From Streptomyces sp. NRRL S-337 (GTDB taxonomy: Bacteria > Actinomycetota > Actinomycetes > Streptomycetales > Streptomycetaceae), in NCBI RefSeq assembly GCF_000720175.1, contig NZ_JOIX01000012.1, positions 68,326 through 132,325 of the forward strand: DNA of 64,000 nucleotides. The letters are read 5' to 3'. The notes under the pieces were generated by a model, which searched no databases, was not told the origin of the DNA, and saw only the letters and a list, made by a program, of their open reading frames with translations. Every line of letters starts with the position of its first letter. Within the stretch, counting starts at the first letter, position 1. Below, one piece after another: positions 8,557 through 15,879 of this stretch. The translations under genes and the position numbers were made by a program.

Positions 8557-9675
8557 ATGCCCGCGCCCATCAAATTCGCCTATTGGGTCCCCAATGTCAG
8601 CGGGGGACTGGTCACCAGCACGATCGAGCAGCGCACCGACTGGGGGTACGACTACAACCGCGAACTCGCCGTCCTCGCTGAGAACAACGGCTTCGAGTAC
8701 GCGCTCAGCCAGGTCCGTTACATGGCCAGCTACGGTGCCGAATTCCAGCACGAGTCGACCAGCTTCAGCCTTGCCCTGCTGCTGGCCACCGAGCGCCTGA
8801 AGGTCATCGCCGCCGTCCACCCCGGACTGTGGCACCCGGGGGTCTTGGCCAAACTCGGCGCCACCGCAGATCACCTGTCCGGCGGCCGTTTCGCCGTCAA
8901 CGTCGTCAGCGGCTGGTTCAAGGACGAGTTCACCGCCCTCGGCGAGCCCTGGCTGGAGCACGACGAGCGCTACCGCCGCTCGGAGGAGTTCATCCGCGCC
9001 CTGCGCCAGATCTGGACCGAGGACCACACCGAACTCGCCGGTGACTTCTACCGGCTGCGTGACTTCTCCCTCAAGCCCAAGCCGCTCAGCGCCCCTGGGC
9101 GCCCCCACCCGGAGATCTTCCAGGGCGGCAACTCCACCGCCGCCCGGCAGATGGCCGGCCGGGTCTCCGACTGGTACTTCTCCAACGGCAAGGACTTCGG
9201 CGGAGTCGTCGAGCAGATCAACGACGTACGCGCCGCGGCAGACCGAGCAGGCCGCACGACACCCAGGTTCGGCCTCAACGGCTTCCTCATCGCCCGCGAC
9301 ACCGAGGCCGAGGCCCGCGACACCCTCCGGGAGATCGTCGCCAAGGCCGACTCCGACGCCGTCGAGGGCTTCGGTGCGGCCGTGAAGCAGGCGGGCCGGT
9401 CCACCGCCGACGGCAAGGGCATGTGGCAGGACTCGAACTTCGAGGACCTGGTCCAGTACAACGACGGCTTCCGCACGCAACTGATCGGCACTCCCGAGCA
9501 GATCGCCGAGCGCATCGTCGCCTACCGCAGGCTCGGCGTCGACCTCCTTCTCCTCGGCTTTCTGCACTACCACGAGGAGGTCGCGTACTTCGGCAAGCGC
9601 GTGCTGCCTCTTGTACGGGAACTGGAAGCGCAGCTTTCCGACGACGAGCCCTACTCCGCCCCCGCGCCTGTCTGA
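8557..9675 (+). CDS. sfnG: Dimethylsulfone monooxygenase, FMNH2-dependent
   Basis: A 372-residue luciferase-like monooxygenase that closely follows SfnG: it would oxidise dimethylsulfone with FMNH2 and O2 to methanesulfinate plus formaldehyde. Recognised blocks are IKFAYWVPNVSGGLVTSTIE at the N-terminus, EYALSQVRYMASYGAEFQHE, the LLM core NVVSGWFKDEF with ERYRRSEEFI near residues 110-150, PEIFQGGNSTAAR and VSDWYFSNG. ATG 8557 is chosen because it matches the family start and has AGGAG at 8546-8550. It is the first structural gene after the Cys leader peptide; a flavin reductase (ssuE) lies two genes downstream and would supply FMNH2. Confidence 0.93.
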   Translation: MPAPIKFAYWVPNVSGGLVTSTIEQRTDWGYDYNRELAVLAENNGFEYALSQVRYMASYGAEFQHESTSFSLALLLATERLKVIAAVHPGLWHPGVLAKLGATADHLSGGRFAVNVVSGWFKDEFTALGEPWLEHDERYRRSEEFIRALRQIWTEDHTELAGDFYRLRDFSLKPKPLSAPGRPHPEIFQGGNSTAARQMAGRVSDWYFSNGKDFGGVVEQINDVRAAADRAGRTTPRFGLNGFLIARDTEAEARDTLREIVAKADSDAVEGFGAAVKQAGRSTADGKGMWQDSNFEDLVQYNDGFRTQLIGTPEQIAERIVAYRRLGVDLLLLGFLHYHEEVAYFGKRVLPLVRELEAQLSDDEPYSAPAPV

Positions 9676-9726
9676 CCCGCGCCTGCCTCTCCCACACTGC
9701 TCCGCCCCGCGAAGGAGGTCACCCGT

Positions 9727-10944
9727 ATGAGCACCACCACGGCCACCGAATGGCAGACCCGCCCCGCCCCGGCGACCGCTCAGGACTGGATCGCACGCGC
9801 CGCCGAGGTCGCGGCGGTCCTGGCCACCGACGCCGCCGCACGCGACCGCGCCGGCACCACCCCGTACGCCGAGGTCCAGCTCCTGAAGGACTCCGGCCTG
9901 GTCACCCTGCTCGGCCCCGTCGAGCACGGCGGCGCCGGCCAGGACTGGACCACCGCCTACCGCGTCGTACGCGAGGTCGTCAAGGCCGATGGCTCCATCG
10001 GCCAGCTCCTCGGCTACCACTACCTGTGGAACTGGGCCGCCCGTCTGGTCGGCACCCGCGAACAGTGGGAGCACATCGAGGCCGAGGCCGCGCGCAGCCG
10101 CTGGTTCTTCGGCGGGGCCGTCAACCCGCGCGACAAGGACGTCGTCGTCACCGAGGAAGGCGACGACCTGGTCTTCACCGGCCGCAAGACCTTCTCCACC
10201 GGCAGCAAGGTCTCCGACGTCACCGTCCTCGAAGGCGTCCTGCACGGCACCGACCATCATGTCTTCGCGATCGTGCCCTCCGACAGCGAGGGCCTGACCT
10301 TCCACGACGACTGGGACAACATCGGCCAGCGGCTCACCGAGAGCGGAAGCGTCACCATCGACGGCGTCCGCGCACCGTGGTCCTCGGCGGCCGGCTATGT
10401 CGACAAGGAGTTCCAGGCGCGCACCTACAACACCCTCAACGTGCCCACCATCCAGCTCGTCTTCGTCAGCTTCTACCTCGGCATCGCCGGCGGCGCGCTG
10501 GAGACGGCGGCCACCTACACCCGCAGCAAGACCAGGCCTTGGCTGCACGGCGGCCACGAGCGCGCGGTCGACGAGCCCCACGTCATCGACACCTACGGTG
10601 ACCTCACCGCGAAGCTCTGGGCAGCCGAGGCGCTCGCCGACGCCGTCGCCGCCGAGGGACAGAATCTGCACGACGACCCCGGCGCGGTCACCGACCAGAT
10701 CCGCGGTGAGTTCGAGGTGCGCGTGGCGGCCGTCAAAGCCCGCGCCACCGAGGTCGCCCTGGAGATCACCAGCCGCATCTTCGAGGTGACCGGCGCCCGA
10801 TCCACCACCACCGCCGAGGGCCTGGACCGCTTCTGGCGCAATGTCCGCACCCACACCCTGCACGACCCCGTTGCCTACAAGCGCCGTGAGGTCGGCCGCT
10901 GGGTCCTCGAAGGCGCACTGCCCGAACCCACCTGGTACTCCTGA
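9727..10944 (+). CDS. DszC/SfnB-like acyl-CoA dehydrogenase-fold flavin monooxygenase
   Basis: A 405-residue flavoprotein of the acyl-CoA dehydrogenase fold, in the branch of DszC (dibenzothiophene monooxygenase) and SfnB. Evidence: the N-terminal helical segment with VTLLGPVEHGGAGQDW, the middle beta domain with GRKTFSTGSKVSD, and the C-terminal helical domain with FWRNVRTHTLHDPVAYK, the hallmark of DszC-type enzymes. The catalytic Glu of true acyl-CoA dehydrogenases is not evident, which fits a monooxygenase using reduced flavin. AAGGAGG stands 8 bases before ATG 9727. It lies in the sulfur operon, 51 bases after sfnG, and probably oxidises an organosulfur substrate such as a sulfide or sulfone; the exact substrate is unknown. 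Confidence 0.85.
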   Translation: MSTTTATEWQTRPAPATAQDWIARAAEVAAVLATDAAARDRAGTTPYAEVQLLKDSGLVTLLGPVEHGGAGQDWTTAYRVVREVVKADGSIGQLLGYHYLWNWAARLVGTREQWEHIEAEAARSRWFFGGAVNPRDKDVVVTEEGDDLVFTGRKTFSTGSKVSDVTVLEGVLHGTDHHVFAIVPSDSEGLTFHDDWDNIGQRLTESGSVTIDGVRAPWSSAAGYVDKEFQARTYNTLNVPTIQLVFVSFYLGIAGGALETAATYTRSKTRPWLHGGHERAVDEPHVIDTYGDLTAKLWAAEALADAVAAEGQNLHDDPGAVTDQIRGEFEVRVAAVKARATEVALEITSRIFEVTGARSTTTAEGLDRFWRNVRTHTLHDPVAYKRREVGRWVLEGALPEPTWYS

Positions 10945-10951
10945 CCCTTCC

Positions 10952-10982
10952 CGGGGGCGCTCGCCATGCGCGGGCGCCCCCG
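10952..10982 (+). terminator. Intra-operon GC hairpin
   Basis: CGGGGGCGC at 10952-10960 pairs perfectly with GCGCCCCCG at 10974-10982 around a 13-base loop. It sits directly after the DszC-like gene and just before the ribosome binding site of ssuE, with no T run. It may trim or stabilise the mRNA or partly terminate transcription between the two halves of the operon. Confidence 0.45.
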
Positions 10983-11000
10983 CTCCCCGAAAGAGGACCC

Positions 11001-11555
11001 ATGACCACCGTCCTGTCCGTCTCCGGCAGCCCTTCCGCCTCCTCCCGCACCAACCGGCTGCTGCGCCACCTCGACGACCGGCTCGTCGCACAGGGCCACG
11101 AGGTGATCCCGCTGGACGTCCGCACCATCCCGGCCCAGGCCCTGCTCGGCGCCGACTTCCGGCACCCCGCCATCGTGGAGGTCACCGAACTGTTCGCCCG
11201 CGCGGACGGCGTCGTCATCGCCACCCCTGTCTACAAGGCCTCGTACTCCGGCGTCCTCAAGGCACTCCTCGACCTGCTCCCGCAGTACGCCCTCACAGAC
11301 AAAACCGTGCTGCCGCTGGCCACCGGCGGGTCGACGGCCCATGTCCTGGCCATCGACTACGCGCTCCGCCCGGTCCTCAGCTCCATGGGCGCGGCCCACA
11401 TCGTGCAGGGCTGGTTCACCCTCGACAAGGACATCACCGTGCGCGACGACGGCTCTGTGGCCGTCGTGGCGAGTGCTGCCCAGGCACTCACCCAGGTGAT
11501 CGACCAGTTTTCGACGGCGCTGGGTAACAGCCCAGTCCTGGCCGCGGCCGGCTGA
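11001..11555 (+). CDS. ssuE: NAD(P)H-dependent FMN reductase
   Basis: A 184-residue flavodoxin-like FMN reductase of the SsuE type. It should reduce FMN with NAD(P)H and hand free FMNH2 to the monooxygenases of this operon (sfnG, ssuD and the acyl-CoA dehydrogenase-like enzymes). Visible motifs: the N-terminal phosphate-binding loop VSGSPSASSRTNRLL, the IATPVYKASYSGVLKALLDL segment typical of SsuE, and LATGGSTAHVLAIDYALRP. It follows the DszC-like gene by 56 bases and is only 5 bases upstream of the next gene, so the two are probably translationally coupled. Confidence 0.92.
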   Translation: MTTVLSVSGSPSASSRTNRLLRHLDDRLVAQGHEVIPLDVRTIPAQALLGADFRHPAIVEVTELFARADGVVIATPVYKASYSGVLKALLDLLPQYALTDKTVLPLATGGSTAHVLAIDYALRPVLSSMGAAHIVQGWFTLDKDITVRDDGSVAVVASAAQALTQVIDQFSTALGNSPVLAAAG

Positions 11556-11560
11556 GCACC

Positions 11561-12745
11561 ATGTCCGCGCACGTGATCGCCGACGACACCGAGGCCCTCG
11601 CCGTCACCGCCGCCCTGGCCGAGGAATTCCGCGCTGGAGCCTGCGCACGCGACGCCGAACGCAACCTCCCACGGGCCGAGGTGGAGAAACTGTCCGCCTC
11701 GGGGCTCCTCGCCGTCACCGTCCCCGCCGAGCACGGCGGTGCAGACGTCAGCATGCTCACCCTCGCCGAGATCTTCCGGCTGCTGGCCTCGGCCGACGCA
11801 AGCCTCGCCCAGATCCCGCAGAGCCATTTCGTCTACGTCAACGTGGTACGCCGTCAGGGCCGCCAGAAGCAGCAGAGGTTCTTCTTCGCCGAGGTGCTCG
11901 CCGGACGCCGCTTCGGCAACGCCCAGTCCGAGGCGGGCACCACACACGTCCAGGACATCCGTACCCGCCTCGAACCACGCTCCGACCACTCCTACGTCCT
12001 GACCGGCGTCAAGCACTACGCCACCGGTGCGCTGTTCGCCGACTGGATCCCGGTCCTCGCCCGCGCCGAGGACGAGAACCTGCACGTGGCCTACGTCCCC
12101 CGAAACGCCCCCGGCCTCAGCGTGATCGACGACTGGGACGGAATGGGGCAGCGCACCACGGCCAGCGGCACCGTGCGGCTCGACGCCGTGCCCGTTCCGG
12201 CCGACCGTGTCCTGCCTCATCACCTCACCTTCCAGCAACCCCAACTCCACGGTGCGCTCGCACAGTTGCTGCACGCGGCCATCGACGCGGGAATCGCCGG
12301 GGGTGCCCTGGCCGAAGCCGCCGAGTTCGTCCGCACCAAGAGCCGCCCCTGGTTCGAAAGCGGGGCCGAGACGGCTGCCGAGGACCCGCTGCTGATCCAG
12401 CGGTTCGGGGAACTCGCCGTCAAGCTGCGGGCGTCCGAGGCGCTGCTGCGCGAGGCGGCCCGCACGGTGGACGCGGCGCGCGCCGACCTCACCGACGACT
12501 CGGCGGCCGAGGCGTCGATCGCCGTGGCCGCCGCCAAGGCACACGCGGCTCACGTCGCGGTCGAGGTGACCGGCGCCCTGTTCGAGGTGGCCGGCACCCG
12601 TTCCGCGCTCAACTCCCTCAACCTGCATCGTTACTGGCGTGACGCCCGCACCCACACCCTGCACGACCCGGCCCGCTGGAAGATCCAGCACATCGGCAGA
12701 TACGTGCTCAGCGGCACACGGCCACCGCGCCACGGACTGCTGTGA
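11561..12745 (+). CDS. sfnB: SfnB-family sulfur acquisition oxidoreductase
   Basis: A 394-residue acyl-CoA dehydrogenase-fold protein that matches the SfnB family of sulfur acquisition oxidoreductases. Recognised segments include SGLLAVTVPAEHGGADVSML, ADASLAQIPQSHF, the middle-domain GVKHYATGALFADWIPV, DDWDGMGQRTTASGTV and the C-terminal HRYWRDARTHTLHDPARWK. Its role is thought to be flavin-dependent oxidation in dimethylsulfide/sulfone use, fed by the FMN reductase encoded immediately upstream. The ATG at 11561 lies 5 bases after the ssuE stop. One small oddity is an R/Q/K-rich stretch (RRQGRQKQQRFFF) near residue 105, where relatives usually have a shorter loop. Confidence 0.9.
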   Translation: MSAHVIADDTEALAVTAALAEEFRAGACARDAERNLPRAEVEKLSASGLLAVTVPAEHGGADVSMLTLAEIFRLLASADASLAQIPQSHFVYVNVVRRQGRQKQQRFFFAEVLAGRRFGNAQSEAGTTHVQDIRTRLEPRSDHSYVLTGVKHYATGALFADWIPVLARAEDENLHVAYVPRNAPGLSVIDDWDGMGQRTTASGTVRLDAVPVPADRVLPHHLTFQQPQLHGALAQLLHAAIDAGIAGGALAEAAEFVRTKSRPWFESGAETAAEDPLLIQRFGELAVKLRASEALLREAARTVDAARADLTDDSAAEASIAVAAAKAHAAHVAVEVTGALFEVAGTRSALNSLNLHRYWRDARTHTLHDPARWKIQHIGRYVLSGTRPPRHGLL

Positions 12746-12784
12746 CGGGCAGTGGGCAGCAGACATTCAGATCGGAGACCTCAC

Positions 12785-13927
12785 ATGTCCCTCACCTTCC
12801 ACTGGTTCCTTCCGACCAACGGCGACAGCCGCCATGTCGTCGGCGGCGGCCACGGCACCCCGGCCACCGCGTTCGGACGGGAGCGGCCGCCGACCGTGGC
12901 CTACCTGAGCCAGATCGCCCGCGCCGCCGAGGAGCTGGGGTTCGTTGGTGCGCTCACCCCCACCGGCGCCTGGTGCGAGGACGCGTGGCTGACCACGGCC
13001 ATGGTCTCCCAGCACAGCGAGCGCCTGAAGTTCCTGGTCGCCTTCCGCCCCGGCTTCGTCTCGCCCACGCTGGCCGCGCAGATGGCCTCCACCTTCCAGC
13101 GGCAGACCGGAGGTCGGCTCCTGCTCAACGTCGTCACGGGCGGCGAGGGCCACGAGCAGCGCGCCTACGGCGACTTCCTCGACAAGGACGCCCGCTACCG
13201 CCGTACCGGCGAATTCCTCGACGCTGTACGCGAGTTGTGGAACGGAAAGACCGTCGACCTGGCGGGGGAGCACCTCCAACTCGAGGAGGCGAAGCTCGCC
13301 CGGGTACCCGACCCGGTGCCCGAGGTGTATTTCGGCGGCTCGTCCCCCGTGGCCGGGGAGGTCGCCGCACGGCACGCCGACGTGTACCTCACCTGGGGTG
13401 AGCCGCCCGCCCAGGTCGCAGAGAAGATCGCCTGGATCCGGGCGCTGGCCGCGCAGGAGGGCCGCACCGTCCGCTTCGGTATCCGCCTGCACGTCATCAC
13501 CCGCGACACCTCCGAACAGGCGTGGGCCGAAGCGGACCGCCTGCTGGCGGGCTTCGACCCGCAGACGGTGCAATCTGTACAGGCCGGACTGGCCCGCAGC
13601 GAGTCGGAGGGACAGCGGCGCATGCTCGCCTTGCACAGGGGGAGCCGGGAGAGCCTGGAGATCCACCCGAACCTCTGGGCCGGCATCGGCCTCGTGCGCG
13701 GTGGCGCGGGCACCGCGCTGGTTGGCAGCCACGACGAGATCGTCGAACGGATCCGCGAGTACCACGCCCTTGGCATCGACGAGTTCGTGCTGTCCGGCTA
13801 TCCGCACCTGGAGGAGGCGTACTGGTTCGGTGAGGGAGTGCTGCCACGGCTGGCCGCACAGGGCCTGTGGCACCACCCGCACGACCCCCGGCCGGAGCAG
13901 GCAGCGCAGGTACCGTTCGCCAGCTGA
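12785..13927 (+). CDS. ssuD: FMNH2-dependent alkanesulfonate monooxygenase
   Basis: A 380-residue luciferase-like enzyme matching SsuD. It would split the C-S bond of alkanesulfonates, or of methanesulfonate made via SfnG, releasing sulfite for cysteine synthesis. Landmarks: LTFHWFLPTNGDSRHVVGGG at the N-terminus, GALTPTGAWCEDAW (with the family Cys), RPGFVSPTLAAQMASTFQR, LLLNVVTGGEGHEQRAYGDF, ERYRR-like DARYRRTGEF, PEVYFGGSSPVAGEVAARHA, and DEFVLSGYPHLEEAY near the end. ATG 12785 is preferred over the in-frame upstream start at 12752 because it matches SsuD and has GGAG at 12774-12777. It is the last gene of the operon; no SsuABC transporter is present nearby. Confidence 0.93.
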   Translation: MSLTFHWFLPTNGDSRHVVGGGHGTPATAFGRERPPTVAYLSQIARAAEELGFVGALTPTGAWCEDAWLTTAMVSQHSERLKFLVAFRPGFVSPTLAAQMASTFQRQTGGRLLLNVVTGGEGHEQRAYGDFLDKDARYRRTGEFLDAVRELWNGKTVDLAGEHLQLEEAKLARVPDPVPEVYFGGSSPVAGEVAARHADVYLTWGEPPAQVAEKIAWIRALAAQEGRTVRFGIRLHVITRDTSEQAWAEADRLLAGFDPQTVQSVQAGLARSESEGQRRMLALHRGSRESLEIHPNLWAGIGLVRGGAGTALVGSHDEIVERIREYHALGIDEFVLSGYPHLEEAYWFGEGVLPRLAAQGLWHHPHDPRPEQAAQVPFAS

Positions 13928-14211
13928 AACAACATCAGACGCCTACGCACTGAGCACCAGATGTGGAGTGTGGCCGACCACTGCCTGAGGATCCGGCCAC
14001 GGCCCCATCGACGAGATCGCCTGGGTGATGGGGACTCCGTGCGGCGCCAAGTGTTGCCATCCGGCGCCAGCGAGACCTCGGTGGGGTCGTCGACAGTGCG
14101 CTGCGGGTAGCCGTGGGCTGTCGATGGCCCGTTGCCTCGCGGCGTGCCGAGGGCAGTAGGGGACCGGCTCTCGACAAGGGCAAGTCGGTGCAGTACGGCG
14201 ATGTGCACGGC

Positions 14212-15231
14212 TCAGGTCCGTCCACTGTGCCAGCGGACGGCGACGGCACCGGCGAAGTCGCCCGGGTGGGCAAATCCTCCGAGAACCACCAGGTCGCCGT
14301 CCTCGACCTGTCGGAAGCTGATCGCGCGGTCCAGGGTGATCGGGATCGCCGCGCCGAAGAGGTTTCCGTACTCGTCGAAGGTGTGCAGGTGGCGTTCGGC
14401 CGGCAGTTGCAGCGCTTCCCGCCAGTTCCGTAGAAAGGTGCGGTTGGGCTGGTTGGTGATGAGGGCGTCGATGTCGGTGGTTGCCACGCCGAGCCGCCGG
14501 CACAGGTCCTCGACCATTTCAGGGACGAGGCGGTTCCCGCGCGCCAGGACCTTGGCGACGCCGGCGTCGGTGAACCCGATCCGCAGCTGGGACTCTCCCG
14601 GTTCCCAGTACTTGCGGCCGTCGTCGAGGGCTACGGTCATGTCCCCGGCGTACTCGGCGATGTGCCGGGTCGCCACGTCGAGGACCGGCGCGTCGGAGGA
14701 CGTCGTCACGTACCCCACACCGCATCCGTCGCCCGGGATCGCGGCCTGGGCGAGCCGGCGCACCTGGGACTGGGTGAACCACTGACCCGCGGCGCTTTGG
14801 GCATTGCAGATCAGGGCGCTCCTCGCGTCGGTGGTGGCGAGGATCTGCCGGGCCAGTTTCAGCATGTACACGAAGGAGGCGCAGCCCGCGTTGGCCACGT
14901 CGACGAGCCACTCCGGGTTCAGGCCCAGCCGGCGCGCCACTTCGGTGCCTGCGCCCACGAACGGCAGGTCCGGCAACTGGCTGTGCACCAACAGCACGTC
15001 GACGCCCCGGATCTCGTCCCTGCCGTGTCGTTCGATCAGAGGCTGTACGGCGCGTTCGACCATGTCCGCGTTGGTCTCGTCGGCAGCCACGTGGTGCCGT
15101 AATGGCGGGACCCTGAACATCGGGTGGTCGCGCAGTTTGTCCTCGGCCCCGGGATGCTCGGTGTAGAACTCCGCGGGAACCGGCTCGCCGGGGAGGTAGC
15201 TCGCGACGTCGGTGAGGCTGACCGTCGTCAC
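14212..15231 (-). CDS. KASIII-like ketosynthase/acyltransferase with His replaced
   Basis: A 339-residue thiolase-fold protein of the FabH/KASIII family. The nucleophile Cys is present in VANAGCASFVYMLKLA (about residue 117), and the C-terminal Asn block is present as FDEYGNLFGAAIPITL. However, the motif that normally reads PHQAN is TNQPN here, so the catalytic His appears to be Asn. This suggests it is not a standard decarboxylating condensing enzyme but an acyl transferase or a non-decarboxylating variant. The GTG start at 15231 overlaps the stop of the SRPBCC gene (GTGA), so the two are translationally coupled. It is the last gene of a three-gene operon with a ThDP enzyme, convergent with ssuD. 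Confidence 0.85.
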   Translation of the reverse strand: MTTVSLTDVASYLPGEPVPAEFYTEHPGAEDKLRDHPMFRVPPLRHHVAADETNADMVERAVQPLIERHGRDEIRGVDVLLVHSQLPDLPFVGAGTEVARRLGLNPEWLVDVANAGCASFVYMLKLARQILATTDARSALICNAQSAAGQWFTQSQVRRLAQAAIPGDGCGVGYVTTSSDAPVLDVATRHIAEYAGDMTVALDDGRKYWEPGESQLRIGFTDAGVAKVLARGNRLVPEMVEDLCRRLGVATTDIDALITNQPNRTFLRNWREALQLPAERHLHTFDEYGNLFGAAIPITLDRAISFRQVEDGDLVVLGGFAHPGDFAGAVAVRWHSGRT

Positions 15232-15879
15232 CGCGCCGCCGCCCTCGACGGCGCCGCGCTGACCGGCAGGCCGTTGCGGTGGCGGTGTTCCAGGATCGCC
15301 TTGAGGTTGTGCATCTCCACGGTGTGCCCCGCGTAGAAGAGGTCCCAGTAGTCGCCCACCCAGGGCCGGTCCGGGCGGGGCGCCCTCTCGGGATGGGGTT
15401 GGCGTCGTAGTAGGGGTGCCGGCAATTGGTCCATGTGATCACCGAACCCGGCCTGTCCAGCACCAGCTGCGCCGGGACGACGCGCATCAGGTAGATCATC
15501 CACAGCTTCTCGCCCTGGTCCCAGGAGCAGTGGTAGTCCACGGTCATGGCGTCGGGGTTGGCGACCACCTCGCAGTAGATCCTGGTGTCGTCCTCCAGCC
15601 GGTCGAGGCCGACCCACAGCCCCAGTGTGCCGGAGGGCGCGAAGTCCCGCAGGCTGCAGGTCCATTCCTCCAGGTGGTGCCCCTGGCGCAGGTAGTCGTA
15701 GGCCGCCTCCGGGGGCAGTCGACGTACTCGTGGAGGGTGCAGTACTGCCCGTAGACCTGATGGTGGGGGTAGACGGCGTCGGTGAGCTCCATGCAGTGGG
15801 CGGTCAGTTCCTCCTTGCCGGCGTTCTCGATCCGGAGCAGGCCGGGGATGTCAGCCAATCTGGACGACTCCTCGTTCAT
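15228..15879 (-). pseudogene. SRPBCC-fold (cyclase/aromatase-like) protein, two frameshifts
   Basis: Three consecutive frames join into one protein of about 217 residues. It starts MNEESSRLADIPGLL at 15879, changes frame near 15715 (HEYVDCP to PEAAYDYLRQGHHLEEW) and again near 15390 (DANPIP to RAPRPDRPWVGDYWDL), and ends PSRAAAR at 15228. Each change is explained by one missing base, and the 652-base span plus two gives a whole number of codons. The pattern DCPPEAAYDYLRQ...EEWT is typical of a START/polyketide-cyclase-like hydrophobic pocket protein. Its start overlaps the end of the ThDP gene by 29 bases. Either a recent double mutant or sequencing indels in C runs; the intact neighbours favour the latter or a very young pseudogene. 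Confidence 0.65.

Noticed and set aside
8461..11091. Minus-strand open frame of 876 codons
   Set aside because: Antisense to sfnG and the DszC-like gene; an artefact of strong third-position GC bias.
11357..13882. Two long minus-strand frames opposite sfnB and ssuD
   Set aside because: Same artefact; no motifs, and the + strand genes are unambiguous.
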